From Lachnospiraceae bacterium (lineage in GTDB: Bacteria; Bacillota; Clostridia; Lachnospirales; Lachnospiraceae), in contig JALFLM010000114.1 of the NCBI GenBank assembly GCA_022774705.1, positions 1 to 64,000 on the forward strand: a stretch of DNA of 64,000 nt, written 5' to 3'. Of this stretch, positions 1 to 11,100 are shown piece by piece (positions within the stretch are counted from its first letter, which is position 1; every line of letters begins with the position of its first letter). Under the pieces are notes generated by a model. It was not told where the DNA came from. It saw only the letters and a program-made list of their open reading frames with translations, and did no database searches. A program made the translations under genes and the position numbers.

Positions 1-372
1 AAGAATAATAAGAGATTCACTGCGCTGGATAAAAACGCAGCAATGGTAATCAATGCATGTACAAATGCAGAATTTAAGATTGACTCGAAATCGGAGGTGG
101 TAGATGTGTGTAAAGCGATTGCAGAAATCAGAGATGAAGGACGCACAGAGGGATTTGTAGAAGGGCATAAAGAAGGACGTGTGGAAGGACATAAAGAAGG
201 ACGTGCGGAAGGACGTATGGAGGGACTCATAGAAGGACACAGAGAAGGGGTATTGGAAGCAAATAAAGAAACTGCATTGAGAATGTTAAAAGAAGGTTCT
301 TTTTCATACGGGATGATTTCAGCGATGACCAGTCTGTCTCTTGAAGAGGTGGAGTGGCTGGCGGGGGAATAG
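1..372 (+). CDS. C-terminal part of Rpn-family recombination-promoting nuclease/putative transposase (5' end outside window)
   Basis: Open frame from base 1 (KNNKRFTALDKNAAMVINACTNAEFKI...) through EGHKEGR repeats to the stop at 372; matches the C-terminal part of the copy at 681-1326. Confidence 0.7.
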   Translation, partial: KNNKRFTALDKNAAMVINACTNAEFKIDSKSEVVDVCKAIAEIRDEGRTEGFVEGHKEGRVEGHKEGRAEGRMEGLIEGHREGVLEANKETALRMLKEGSFSYGMISAMTSLSLEEVEWLAGE

Positions 373-680
373 TACAAACAAATCGAAAGGCAGGGAAAAT
401 GCCGTAATATTTTCCCTGTCTATTGTTTTAAATAATTAGACTAAAAATATTGACAAAACTATAATAATGTAATAGGATTATATAAGAAGTCCTAGAAACG
501 AAGCATACCTGATGAATGGTATCAGTCCAACAGGAGAACGGCAGAATTCATTCAGGTGCAGCTTGATAAACAAATACTGGCGTGATAAAATAAATCTCAT
601 AAAGGACACGGAAGATGGTCAGATAACCTGTTCTGCCGGAATTATTTTATCATGCCTTTTTAAGGGGGAGCAGAACAGAT

Positions 681-1326
681 TTGGGAAAAAAAGATACAAT
701 AACCAGACAATATGTGAAAGACAATCGGGTATTTGCAGACGCATTCAACTATCTGATTTACGGCGGGTAGGAAATCATACAGCCGGGAAGCCTGCAACAA
801 ATGGACTCCGTAGCGGCAGAGGTTCCCTACGGTTCAGATGGAGCACAGCTTCCGGTGCAGAAGATAAGGGATGGCCTGAAGTACTTTACGGCGATGACGG
901 ATGAGCATACAGCGTATGTTATACTGGGAATCGAGAATCAGGATTCCGTCCATTATGCTATGCCAGTCAAAAATATGATTTACGATGCGCTGGCATACGC
1001 CGAACAGGTAAGAAAAGCAGCAGCTGGAGAAGCTGGTAAAGAATAATAAAAGATTCACTGCGCTGGACAGAAATGCAGCAATGGTAATCAATGCATGTAC
1101 AAATGCAGAATTTAAAATCAATCCAAAACAGGAGGTGGTAGATGTGTGTAAAGCGATTGCAGAAATCCGAGATGAAGGACGCACAGAAGGACACAGAGAA
1201 GGGGCATTGGAAGCGAATAAAGAAACCGCATTGAGGATGTTAAAAGAAGGTTCTTTTTCGTACGGGATGATTTCAGCGATGACCAGTCTGTCTCTTGAAG
1301 AGGTGGAGAGGCTGGCGGGGGAATAG
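681..1326 (+). pseudogene. Decayed Rpn-family nuclease/putative transposase, tandem copy
   Basis: TTG start at 681 (LGKKDTITRQYVKDNRVFADAFNYLIYGG), in-frame TAG at 768-770, same frame resumes at 801 (MDSVAAEVPYGSDGAQLPVQKIRDGLKYF), frameshift near 1010-1030, then 1081-1326 in another frame. Confidence 0.8.
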
Positions 1327-1434
1327 TATAAGTCACTGGGAGAAGGTGCGTGCAGGGTTTAATCTATTTATGCTGTTGCAGAGGATTTTTATACTCAGGA
1401 AACGATTATAGAGAGATAATGTAATAAAGGACAG

Positions 1435-1485
1435 AAACAGGGAAATGTTCAATTTATATGAGGAACAGCTTTCCTGTTTTTTTTG
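1435..1485 (+). terminator. Rho-independent terminator-like hairpin
   Basis: ACAGGGAAA...TTTCCTGT followed by TTTTTTTT. Confidence 0.5.
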
Positions 1486-1773
1486 CGTGCGGGAAATAAT
1501 CCGGGGGAAATGAATGGGTGAATTGGCAGTTGGATGGGAATATCAATATCAGAACAACATATATAGTAAGAAAAATGTGTAAAAAACTCATACTTTAGTA
1601 AGGTGTATGATGGCATGGAAATGTTATAATTAATTAGATTCCGAGTTCAGCGGCTTAATCCGGCGAAGATTCGGGTCAGCCTTTTGCATCGGATTATGTA
1701 TGCGGAAAGGATTATATATTACGTATTATGTTGCACTGCCAAAAGTGGCAGATGCAGGAAAAGGAGGATAATA

Positions 1774-4700
1774 ATGAAGAAAGGCATGAGACTTTTAGCT
1801 GTTTCACTGGCTCTCGCGATGGTAATCACCTGCGTGCCCGTGAACGCAGCATCCAGCAGTGTTTCCTATGCCAGATCCAGCTGGTGGACAGACTTCTGGG
1901 GCAAACTGACCGGACAGAGCACTACATCCGGTTCAGAAGAAGAAACTTCAGTCGAAAGCCCGGAGCTGACACTGGTGGAAGATGACACCACCGTTGAAAA
2001 CGGTGATATGCTTCGGGCATCGACCTATTCACTGAGAGACAGCAACAGTACACAGACTGCCAGCACATCAGATGATGGTGTCAGTGCACAGGCAGATAGT
2101 ACAACAACACTGAAATATTTCCCTGTAACCCTGTATAACTATGATGCTGATACGATTAATGGTTCAACCCACCAAATGGAAATTGATGCGGATGCAAATT
2201 TAACCAAATGGAGTGGTATCTATTTTAATGATGGTGAACCAAATACTGATAACGAAAAAAAATACACCAGCAAAGTTACCATTGAGGATGGTACATATAT
2301 TATTCAGAATGCGCGTGCAGAAGCGAATAATGTTGGTTCATGGCTGATAGGTGATACGAGTGGTATTACCAGCACGGATGAAAAGGATGCTGCAACGCAT
2401 TGGACAGTGAAATCCAATGGTGATGGAACTTATACTCTTAACAGCACCAACGGTTATATGACCATCGACTACGGCGAAAATGGTGAAAAAACAGCTGCAA
2501 CAGCCAGCAATATTGAAATTGTAGGCTATACTGGAAACACTTATACCGGATGTGTTCAGCTGAAAAGCGAAAACTTCTATCTGTGCCAGTGGGGCGGTGC
2601 AAATAGGACTGTTTATGGCGGTTATGAGAAAAATAACGACACCGGTAATGCATTTTATTTTTATAAGGTTACAGATTCTGGTACAGAGAAAGTAACGATT
2701 AATACTAATACATATACATTCGACTATGAGGCATGGAACTGGTGGAATAAAAAAAAGAATAAGAATTATGGTCAGTACACCTACAGCGGTCTTGTAGAAA
2801 ATACTTTAACTGCCAATAAAGATATTACCTTTACAAAACCTGACGGTGGTATCTTCAATTCTGATGCCACAGTAAAGGATATCTACACCGGTGTGGAGAT
2901 GCCTTTCGTATACGAAAACAGTACCTATACCTTTGATGCCAGCCAGAATGGTTTTTATTTCTATGCGGACAGCACTCAGGGTTCGACGGCAGCCCGGTCC
3001 AATGGTCGTCTGTACTTTAACGAGGGAAATCCTCAGAGCAACGGCGGTAATTACGATGACGGCAGCACTACCGTGTGGATGCCATTCAACAGCACCCAGA
3101 GCATCAGTGGTGAAGCCAACTGTGATTATCATTTTGGTATGAGAACTACGATTCCGTTTACCATGACTGCAAACGGTAAGATGAATCCCAATGATAAAGA
3201 CTCGGAAGATATCACTTTCAGTTTCTCAGGTGATGATGATGTATGGGTATTTATTGACGGACAGCTGGTAATCGATCTGGGTGGTATTCATAACCGGCTG
3301 GATGCAACGATTAACTTTGCAGAAAATACATGGTTAATATCCGAGAGCAATAATTCTGATGTTGCCGTTGCTGATTACAATAATGCAGCAATCAGAGGTA
3401 CTCTGTTTAACGATGGTGATACGACGGGTACACTGAATCAGACCCGTGAAACCTTCGCAGCTTCAGACAGTCACGAACTGACAATCTTTTATCTGGAGCG
3501 TGGTGCTGGTTCTTCCAACTGTAAGATTCAGTTTAATCTGCCCATGAAAGATACCGTATCTGTAACAAAACGTGCGACTCAGTCCATCAGCAGTGATGGT
3601 ACACTTTCTCCTCTGACCGCAAAGGAACAGGAGACCGTTAATAATATTGACTTTGGTTTTACTCTCACAAAGGATGGCCAACCGGTTGCCAATACCAACT
3701 ACAGTCTGTTAAATGAAAACGGACAGGTTATTTCCACGCCTTCTACTGATGCCAATGGACATTTTACATTGAAAAATGGTCAGACCGCCAAATTTGTCGG
3801 AGAAATTGTTGCAGATGGAGCAGAATATCAGGTAGTGGAAGATGCGGTTGATGGAATTGGTTTTAAACTTCCTACTTATACCTACAGTGGTACAGCAGCA
3901 GGTGGGTATACGGTAAGCAGCACTTCCTATTCTGAGGGATCTGCGATTCCTGCAACGAAGGAGAATCTTACCAGTGCCGCAGTAACAGCAAAAGGCAGCA
4001 CAGAAGCGGAAGACTCGCTCCAGTTTATTTGTGAAAACTATTTTGATGCGAATCTGCCCAATCCCAGTTCACGTCCTGTAGATGATCAGATTGTAATCGA
4101 CTACGGTTTATCAGTTGTGATTGATGCTTTAGCGAATGATGTTTATCGTGGTGATACCATTGAGCTTACAGATGTAACAGGTGCTCAGTATGGTACTGCG
4201 ACCATTGAAAACGGTAAGATTACATATCAGTTGACAAAACAGCTGACAGAAGTTGAGGTACTGACCTATACGGCCAAAGTAACCGGTAGTGGAAATGAAG
4301 GCACAGAAACAACAACGGCCAGTGAATCTAAAACCGCGAAAATTTACATCATTCCTGCTACATCCATGTATTATGAAGAGAACTTCTCAGGCCTGGTAAC
4401 ATTTACTGGCAGCTGGAGTGACGTAGGTACTGCTCAGACCGATCCTCAGGAGCCCGGTGTGGTGGGTACAGTAGGTGACAGCCCTTATGGTTCCGATGCA
4501 GCTTATCTGAATGACAGCGGCGACAGCAACGGTTCCAGCAAGTATGTCAATACTACGGGTGCACAAGCAGGTTTCAGCTATACTTTCATCGGTACGGGTA
4601 CTTCTTTCTTTGCAAGGACCAGCGCAGATGCAGCTTATATGCGTGTAATTATAACTGACAAAGACGGAACAACAGTTAGTGATATACGCCGCAACAATAT

Positions 4701-5733
4701 TTATAAAGCAGTAGATGGAACTAATGTAGGTACATTATATAATGTACCGGTATTTACTGCAGCTGGATTAAATTATGGTACTTATACGGTAACTGTGCAG
4801 ATTATGAAAGCGAATGCTGCAATAAGCCGTGGAAAGGATTTCTATCTTGATGGGATCAGAGTTATGAATCCACTGGATACAACTGATACAAATGCTTCTG
4901 TTGCGACTGCAGCATATGCAACAGATGGTGAAGCTAACAACACGGTTGCTACTCTGCGTGAAAAACTGTTAGGTGAAGCTTCTATTGGTGAAGATGGTTC
5001 ATTAAGCTGGAATGGCACTGACTTTGTTGTATTTACCGACAGTAATGGTGCGATTACTGCTGCAGAAGAATATAAGAGTAATGGGCCGAAAGAAGAAGTT
5101 TATCTGAATAACGGTCAGAGTGTTACATTCTCGTTGACCAACTGGGATGCCAACAGCAACAAAATCTATCTGGGTATGAAAGCACCTCTGGGAAGCGGCA
5201 GTGTAAGCATTAACGGCAACACTAAGACTCTCAGCAATGCGGCAGACAGCTATTATGATATTACCGGCAATGCGCAGATTACGACAGATGAAGATGGCAT
5301 TAATACAGCTACCTTTAAAATAGAATCTACCAGCAGTCTGGTTTCTGTAACCAATATTAAAGTTACCGGTAATGCAGAATTCACAATTGTAGATCAGGCG
5401 GATGAGAATGGTGATGTGGAAGGTAATGAATTAGAAGAAGAGAATTCTGTAGTTAGTGATGATGTGTTTTCTTTAGTTGATACAGCAACAGCAGAGACAG
5501 AAGCTGATGCCGAAGCTGTATCTGTCGAAGCACCTTCCGAAGAAATATCAACCGAGGTATCTTCTGAAGAAACCTCAACTGAAGCTCCGACTGAAGAAAC
5601 CTTGACCGAAGCTGTGTTTGAAGAAACTTCTTCAGTCATTCAGACAGAGACAGAAACAATAGAATCTCAGACAGAAACTACCGCAGGTGAAGAAGATATT
5701 TCTGTGGCTGAATCAGCGTCAGCTAATGACTAG
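1774..5733 (+). CDS. Secreted fibro-slime domain-containing surface protein
   Basis: SD AAGGAGG then ATG at 1774; signal peptide MKKGMRLLAVSLALAMVITCVPVNA; fibro-slime motif FSFSGDDDVWVFIDGQLVIDLGGIHNR; Glu/Thr/Ser-rich C-terminal tail. Confidence 0.85.
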   Translation: MKKGMRLLAVSLALAMVITCVPVNAASSSVSYARSSWWTDFWGKLTGQSTTSGSEEETSVESPELTLVEDDTTVENGDMLRASTYSLRDSNSTQTASTSDDGVSAQADSTTTLKYFPVTLYNYDADTINGSTHQMEIDADANLTKWSGIYFNDGEPNTDNEKKYTSKVTIEDGTYIIQNARAEANNVGSWLIGDTSGITSTDEKDAATHWTVKSNGDGTYTLNSTNGYMTIDYGENGEKTAATASNIEIVGYTGNTYTGCVQLKSENFYLCQWGGANRTVYGGYEKNNDTGNAFYFYKVTDSGTEKVTINTNTYTFDYEAWNWWNKKKNKNYGQYTYSGLVENTLTANKDITFTKPDGGIFNSDATVKDIYTGVEMPFVYENSTYTFDASQNGFYFYADSTQGSTAARSNGRLYFNEGNPQSNGGNYDDGSTTVWMPFNSTQSISGEANCDYHFGMRTTIPFTMTANGKMNPNDKDSEDITFSFSGDDDVWVFIDGQLVIDLGGIHNRLDATINFAENTWLISESNNSDVAVADYNNAAIRGTLFNDGDTTGTLNQTRETFAASDSHELTIFYLERGAGSSNCKIQFNLPMKDTVSVTKRATQSISSDGTLSPLTAKEQETVNNIDFGFTLTKDGQPVANTNYSLLNENGQVISTPSTDANGHFTLKNGQTAKFVGEIVADGAEYQVVEDAVDGIGFKLPTYTYSGTAAGGYTVSSTSYSEGSAIPATKENLTSAAVTAKGSTEAEDSLQFICENYFDANLPNPSSRPVDDQIVIDYGLSVVIDALANDVYRGDTIELTDVTGAQYGTATIENGKITYQLTKQLTEVEVLTYTAKVTGSGNEGTETTTASESKTAKIYIIPATSMYYEENFSGLVTFTGSWSDVGTAQTDPQEPGVVGTVGDSPYGSDAAYLNDSGDSNGSSKYVNTTGAQAGFSYTFIGTGTSFFARTSADAAYMRVIITDKDGTTVSDIRRNNIYKAVDGTNVGTLYNVPVFTAAGLNYGTYTVTVQIMKANAAISRGKDFYLDGIRVMNPLDTTDTNASVATAAYATDGEANNTVATLREKLLGEASIGEDGSLSWNGTDFVVFTDSNGAITAAEEYKSNGPKEEVYLNNGQSVTFSLTNWDANSNKIYLGMKAPLGSGSVSINGNTKTLSNAADSYYDITGNAQITTDEDGINTATFKIESTSSLVSVTNIKVTGNAEFTIVDQADENGDVEGNELEEENSVVSDDVFSLVDTATAETEADAEAVSVEAPSEEISTEVSSEETSTEAPTEETLTEAVFEETSSVIQTETETIESQTETTAGEEDISVAESASAND

Positions 5734-5744
5734 GAGGTAGGCAC

Positions 5745-6011
5745 ATGAAAAAAATCTATGAAAAGCCTTATGTGGAAATAGAAAATTATGAGTTGAGCAG
5801 CAACATCGCCAGCAATTGTGCATTGGTTGTAAACATGGGACCGGAAGGACCTGGAGCTATAGAAGTGTGTGATGATTATTATGAAAAAACAGGCGAAACA
5901 AAGCCCCAATCTCGAATATCGACCTTTAGTTTACCACACAATGTCCAGTTCTGGTCGGAAGAGACCTGCGATTGCTATTACAGTGCCGGTTCAGGTTGTT
6001 TTACATCATAA
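5745..6011 (+). CDS. 88-aa Cys-containing small peptide, candidate radical-SAM-modified (RiPP-like) precursor
   Basis: SD AGGAGG overlaps the upstream stop codon; leader-like MKKIYEKPYVEIENYEL; 5 Cys including TCDCYYSAGSGC; followed by HprK-like and rSAM/SPASM genes. Confidence 0.7.
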   Translation: MKKIYEKPYVEIENYELSSNIASNCALVVNMGPEGPGAIEVCDDYYEKTGETKPQSRISTFSLPHNVQFWSEETCDCYYSAGSGCFTS

Positions 6012-6045
6012 ATTTCTTAACTGTGTTTTTTAGTGAAATGGGAAA

Positions 6046-6073
6046 GACCGGCAGGTTTCTGCCGGCCTTTTTC
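6046..6073 (+). terminator. Hairpin attenuator/terminator between peptide and maturation genes
   Basis: CCGGCAG GTTT CTGCCGG then CCTTTTT. Confidence 0.75.
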
Positions 6074-6084
6074 AGATAGGAGAA

Positions 6085-6984
6085 ATGATGGGTATGATTT
6101 TAGAACTTGGCGGAGTTGTGATGGAATTCTGTTCTGATCGAAAGCTGCCGTTGTCTCCGGTGCTGGCTTCTTTTCAAAAGGATTATCAGGCTGAGCCTGA
6201 AGTAAAGATTGATCTGACCTGGGACTGGGAGAATTCCAGACATCCGGTTACGGAATTTGTTGGTGAAGATCTGCTTCAGGAATATTACAGAGAAGGGGAA
6301 TTCTGTTTCTGTGAATCCAAAGGCGGCAAGGCGCCGGTTACCTGTACCTGCTATAACAGGGATTTTACATGGATACAGTGTGCAGTAAATGAAAAGCCTT
6401 TTCTGGAGCCGCCCGATACTGTGGATAAGATATTGAGACTGCTTCCCATGCGTGCGATATTTCTGCACTTTCATACTCTGTTTCTGCATGCTTCACAGGT
6501 TTCAGCAGGGGGTGTGGGAATTGTATTTTCTGCTCCATCCGGTACCGGGAAGACGACACAGGCAAGGCTTTGGCAAAAGTATGCGAGAGCGGAACTGATC
6601 TGCAACGATCGTACCCTGATTCGAAAAAAGGAAGGAAGCTGGAATACTTACGGTTATCCGATTGATGGTTCGGAACCGGTATGCAGCAGCGCAGTGAATC
6701 GGCTGGGGTGTATTGTTTTGCTGAAACAGGGGATTGAAAATCAGGTGAGACGGTTGAGGACAGGACAGGCTGTAAGTATGCTGATGGAACAGACGGTAAT
6801 GGATTGCTGGGACATACAGGCAAGAGAGGATGTGATGCATCTTTTGCTTGAAATTGTGCAGGAGATACCGGTGTATCAGCAGATTTGCACACCGGATAAT
6901 CGTGCAGCAGAATTATTGAAAAGAACATTGATTCAGGAAGGGGTAATAACCAATGGCTCAGATTGCAAAACGTTTATGGGATAA
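6085..6984 (+). CDS. HPr kinase/phosphorylase C-domain-like P-loop protein
   Basis: FLHASQVSAGGVGIVFSAPSGTGKTTQARLWQKY (Walker A, HprK-like context). Confidence 0.75.
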   Translation: MMGMILELGGVVMEFCSDRKLPLSPVLASFQKDYQAEPEVKIDLTWDWENSRHPVTEFVGEDLLQEYYREGEFCFCESKGGKAPVTCTCYNRDFTWIQCAVNEKPFLEPPDTVDKILRLLPMRAIFLHFHTLFLHASQVSAGGVGIVFSAPSGTGKTTQARLWQKYARAELICNDRTLIRKKEGSWNTYGYPIDGSEPVCSSAVNRLGCIVLLKQGIENQVRRLRTGQAVSMLMEQTVMDCWDIQAREDVMHLLLEIVQEIPVYQQICTPDNRAAELLKRTLIQEGVITNGSDCKTFMG

Positions 6985-8131
6985 AGCAGGAAAAAAGAGA
7001 ATACCTTTGACCGGTTCTTTTGAGCTTCTTCCCACCTGCAATTTTTCCTGTAAAATGTGTTATGTGCGAAAAACGCAAAAAGAGGTAAATGAATCGGGAG
7101 GCCTATTATCGGCAGATTACTGGCTGCAGATTGCTGATGATGCTATGGAGCTTGGGCTTTTGTTTCCGCTTCTGACAGGCGGTGAACCGCTGCTGAGGGA
7201 AGATTTCCGGGAGATTATGTCCGGCATGCTGGACCGGGGGCTTCAGGTCAGTATCAATTCCAATGGATCTCTGGTGGATGAATCCATGGCAAAATGGCTG
7301 GGTCATCACAAACCGGTACGTATGAATATTACCTTATATGGATCCGGTGAAGACAGTTATCAGCGCCTGTGCGGGAATGGAGAAGCATATGAAAAAGTAT
7401 GCCGCGGTGTAGAATTATTAAAACAGTATCAGGTACCTGTTAAATTTAATGCCAGTATTACACGCTACAATGTCCAGGATCTGGAGGCAATGATACAATA
7501 CGCGAAATCAGTCGATTCACCAATTGAAATTGCGTCTTATATGTTTCCGCCGGTACGCCGGGATTCATCGATGATCGGTAAAAATGACAGACTGACACCG
7601 GAGGAAGCTGCTCTGGTAAAAGTGAAAGCAGACTATTTGCAGAATGATGCGAAATGGTTCTATTCTCAGATAATGCGGTATCAATGCTTTGTACCGGTAA
7701 CCGATGAAATGCTGCAGAAACAAAGTAGCAGTGAAGGGCATGAAATCAGCTGCCGGGCCGGTCGGTGTGCGTTTTGGGTTGACTGGAAAGGCAATATCGG
7801 CAACTGTGGTATGTATTATGTAGCAGGTAAGAATCTAAGGAATTGCTCTTTCAAAGAAGCATGGGACTGTATTGTAGAACAAACCAATAAGATCAGGTAT
7901 TCTCCCGTATGCACCAATTGCCCCAATTTCTTTCTCTGCCACGCCTGCATTGCCATGATCTATAACGAATGCGGCGATGTAAATGGCAGACCGGAATATT
8001 TATGCCGCATGAACCAGGCAGCAGCCGGATATTATCAGGAATTTGCAAAATTACTGAAAGACGTTCCGGACATATCAGAGAGTTCTGAATTGCCTGAGAT
8101 TCATGAATGTGACTGGGAAAAACTGATATAA
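6953..8131 (+). CDS. Radical SAM/SPASM domain peptide maturase
   Basis: CX3CX2C motif (CNFSCKMC), LTGGEPLLREDF, SPASM-type Cys cluster (CRAGRC...CGMY...CTNCPNFFLCHAC...C); overlaps kinase ORF by 32 bp. Confidence 0.9.
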   Translation: MAQIAKRLWDKAGKKRIPLTGSFELLPTCNFSCKMCYVRKTQKEVNESGGLLSADYWLQIADDAMELGLLFPLLTGGEPLLREDFREIMSGMLDRGLQVSINSNGSLVDESMAKWLGHHKPVRMNITLYGSGEDSYQRLCGNGEAYEKVCRGVELLKQYQVPVKFNASITRYNVQDLEAMIQYAKSVDSPIEIASYMFPPVRRDSSMIGKNDRLTPEEAALVKVKADYLQNDAKWFYSQIMRYQCFVPVTDEMLQKQSSSEGHEISCRAGRCAFWVDWKGNIGNCGMYYVAGKNLRNCSFKEAWDCIVEQTNKIRYSPVCTNCPNFFLCHACIAMIYNECGDVNGRPEYLCRMNQAAAGYYQEFAKLLKDVPDISESSELPEIHECDWEKLI

Positions 8132-8173
8132 CATTTTGACTTGAAGAATTTTAACACAAAAGGTAAACCCACT

Positions 8174-11100
8174 ATGAAAAATCAATTAAAAAAACGTATT
8201 CTTTCCTGCTTTCTTGCAGGAACCATGCTGGTGACCGGAGTTTCTTTTCCTGTCAGAGCAGAAGAAAGCGCTTCAAAAAGCGCAGATACAGCAATGACCG
8301 CCGATGACAGTACTGGCAGCAGTAGTGGCACCAGCAGCACCGACAGCACCGGTACGGTTGCAGGTAAAGAGGAAACGGTTTCGGTTTCCGGCAGTTTGAA
8401 TATTACAAGAGAAACCAATTTTAATGAAGACTGGAAGTTTTATCTGGGAACATCAGGCAGTGCTCAGAAAGTTGGCTTTGATGATTCAGGCTGGGATCAT
8501 GTTTCTCTGCCTCATGATTTCAGTATTTCACAGAGCTTTACAACCAGCGGGGAGGCGGAGTCTGGTTTCCTGCCCGGCGGTACAGGCTGGTATCGGAAGA
8601 CATTTGTTCTGCCGGAAAGCTGTTCCGGTAAGACTCTGGTGCTGAATTTTGATGGTGTTTATTCCGATGCATATGTTTATGTCAATGGCACACAGGTTGG
8701 CGAGCATCATTATGGATATACGTCATTTGCATTTGATATCACAAATCATGTTATCTGTGACGGAAGGACAGAAAATGTGGTTGCGGTGAAAGCGGTGCAC
8801 AACATTCCTTCCAGCCGCTGGTACTCCGGCAGCGGTATTTACCGCGACGTGACGCTGATCGTTACGGATTCCGTTCATGTGGAGCATAACAGCACGAAGG
8901 TGACAACACCTGATATTGAAAAGGGTACAGGAACGGTTGCGATTGAAGCGGAGGTATGCAATGACAGCGACGCAGATGCAGATGTAACAGTTCGCAATAC
9001 TGTGTATACAAAGGATGGGGTGCAGGTTTCCAATGCAGAAGAAACCAGTGTGACTGTTTCAGCAGGAAAGTCCGCAACTGCTGAAAGAAGTGTAACAGTA
9101 AGCAATCCCAAGTTATGGTCGACGGATGATCCCAACCTGTACTATGTCCGCACTGAACTGCTGGTAAATGGCGAAGTGACAGATACGTACGATACCACCT
9201 TCGGTTTCCGGTATTTCAGCTTTGACAGCACCAATGGATTTAAATTGAATGGCGAAAATCTGAAGCTGAACGGTGTCTGCCTCCATGCAGATCAGGGTGC
9301 TCTGGGCTCTGCGGCATACAGCGATGCCATGTACCGTCAGCTGGAGATTATGAAAAATATGGGTGTCAATGCTATTCGTACCAGCCACAATCCTGCGGAT
9401 GAAGATTTTATTGATATCTGCAACGAACTGGGTCTGCTGGTTATGGAGGAAGCATTTGACGGATGGAGTGTTTCCAAAAACGGCAACAGCAATGATTTCG
9501 GTAAGTATTTTAACACAAGTGTGGGCAGTGCCAATGTGCTGGGAAGCGACAGCAGCATGACCTGGGCGGAATATGCCATCAAATCCATGGTGCGCCGTGA
9601 CCGCAACGATCCGTCGGTGATTCTCTGGTCTCTGGGCAATGAGATTCAGGAAGGCGCCAGCGCCGACAGCTCATTTCCGACCATTGCACAGAATCTGATT
9701 GACTGGGTGAAGGAAGAGGACATAACGAGGCAGACAACCATCGGAAGTAATCAGAGAACCACCAGCGGTACACTGGGATCTGTTCACGGCGTCATAGCGA
9801 ATAACGGCGGTATTGTGGGGTTCAATTATGCTTCCGGTGGTCAATTGGACTCCTTGGCTCAGGCGTACAGAGGGGTGATTATCAGTTCTGAAACCTCTTC
9901 CGCTGTAAACAGCCGCGGTATTTACACAAGCCAGGACAGTGCGTCTAATGCGGACGGCAAATATCATCTGACCTCCTACGATACTTCAGCGGTAAGCTGG
10001 GGTATGACGGCTCATGAGTCTCTGTACAATACCATGACCCGGGATTATGTGGCAGGTGAGTTTGTGTGGACCGGTTTTGATTATCTTGGTGAGCCGACTC
10101 CCTGGAACGGCACGGGTTCCGGTTCCGTATCCGGCAGCGGCGCCATTCCCAACAGCAGTTATTTCGGTATTGTGGAAACTACCGGTTTTGAAAAAGATAC
10201 CTATTACTTCTACCGCAGCCAGTGGAAGCAGGATGATACGACACTTCATCTTGTTACAGCGTGGGACAGCGACAATATGATGGCGACCGGTGGAAAAACA
10301 CCTGTGGTGGTATATAGCAATGCACCGAAAGTGGAATTATACCGGAATGGAACGCTGATCGGTACTGCCACACGTACGGTTAATACAACTACTGCCGGCT
10401 ATCACTATTATACATACACTACAGAAAGCAATGACAGCAGCGTATGCACGGCGGTCAGCGCCAGTGGTTCCGCGAGCTTATACGCCACATTCAATGTAAC
10501 CTATGAGGCAGGAACCATTTCCGCAAAAGCTTATGATGAAAATGAAAATGAAATCACGGATTTCCAGGGGAAGGCTTCTGTATCCACACCCGGAACAGTG
10601 GCAAAACTTTCTGTGAAAGCCAATAAAGAAAGCATTTTGGCAGATGGAAGCAGTCTTGCCTATATTGAGGTGGAAGTACAGGACAGCAAAGGCGTGCTGG
10701 ATACGACGGCAGTTAATACTATTAACTTTGCTCTGACTGGAAACGGCGAAATCGTGGGTGTGGATAACGGTGATCAGGCGACTACGGATAAATATCAGCA
10801 GTTCTCTGTTCTGATAAGCAGCACTTCTGCGAAAATCAATGCATATGCAGGAAAAGCACTGATGATTGTGCGTTCCACAAAAGATGCGGGCAGATTTACT
10901 GTGAGCGTAACTTCTGACGGCCTTACCGGCGGTGCAGTTTCTGTTGTGACCACATCTGCAGATGAGGGCAGCAGTTCTGAAACAGGACTGGCAGGCTATA
11001 CCATGGTGCGTGACTACTTTGTAAAGGCAGGAACAAAGCCGGAATTGCAGACAACAGCGACAGGCACGATGGCAGACGGAAGTACAGTGAACGGTGCGAT

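Noticed and set aside
1684-1773. N-terminal extension of the fibro-slime ORF
   Set aside because: A strong SD and a canonical signal peptide start at 1774; the upstream codons are leader sequence.
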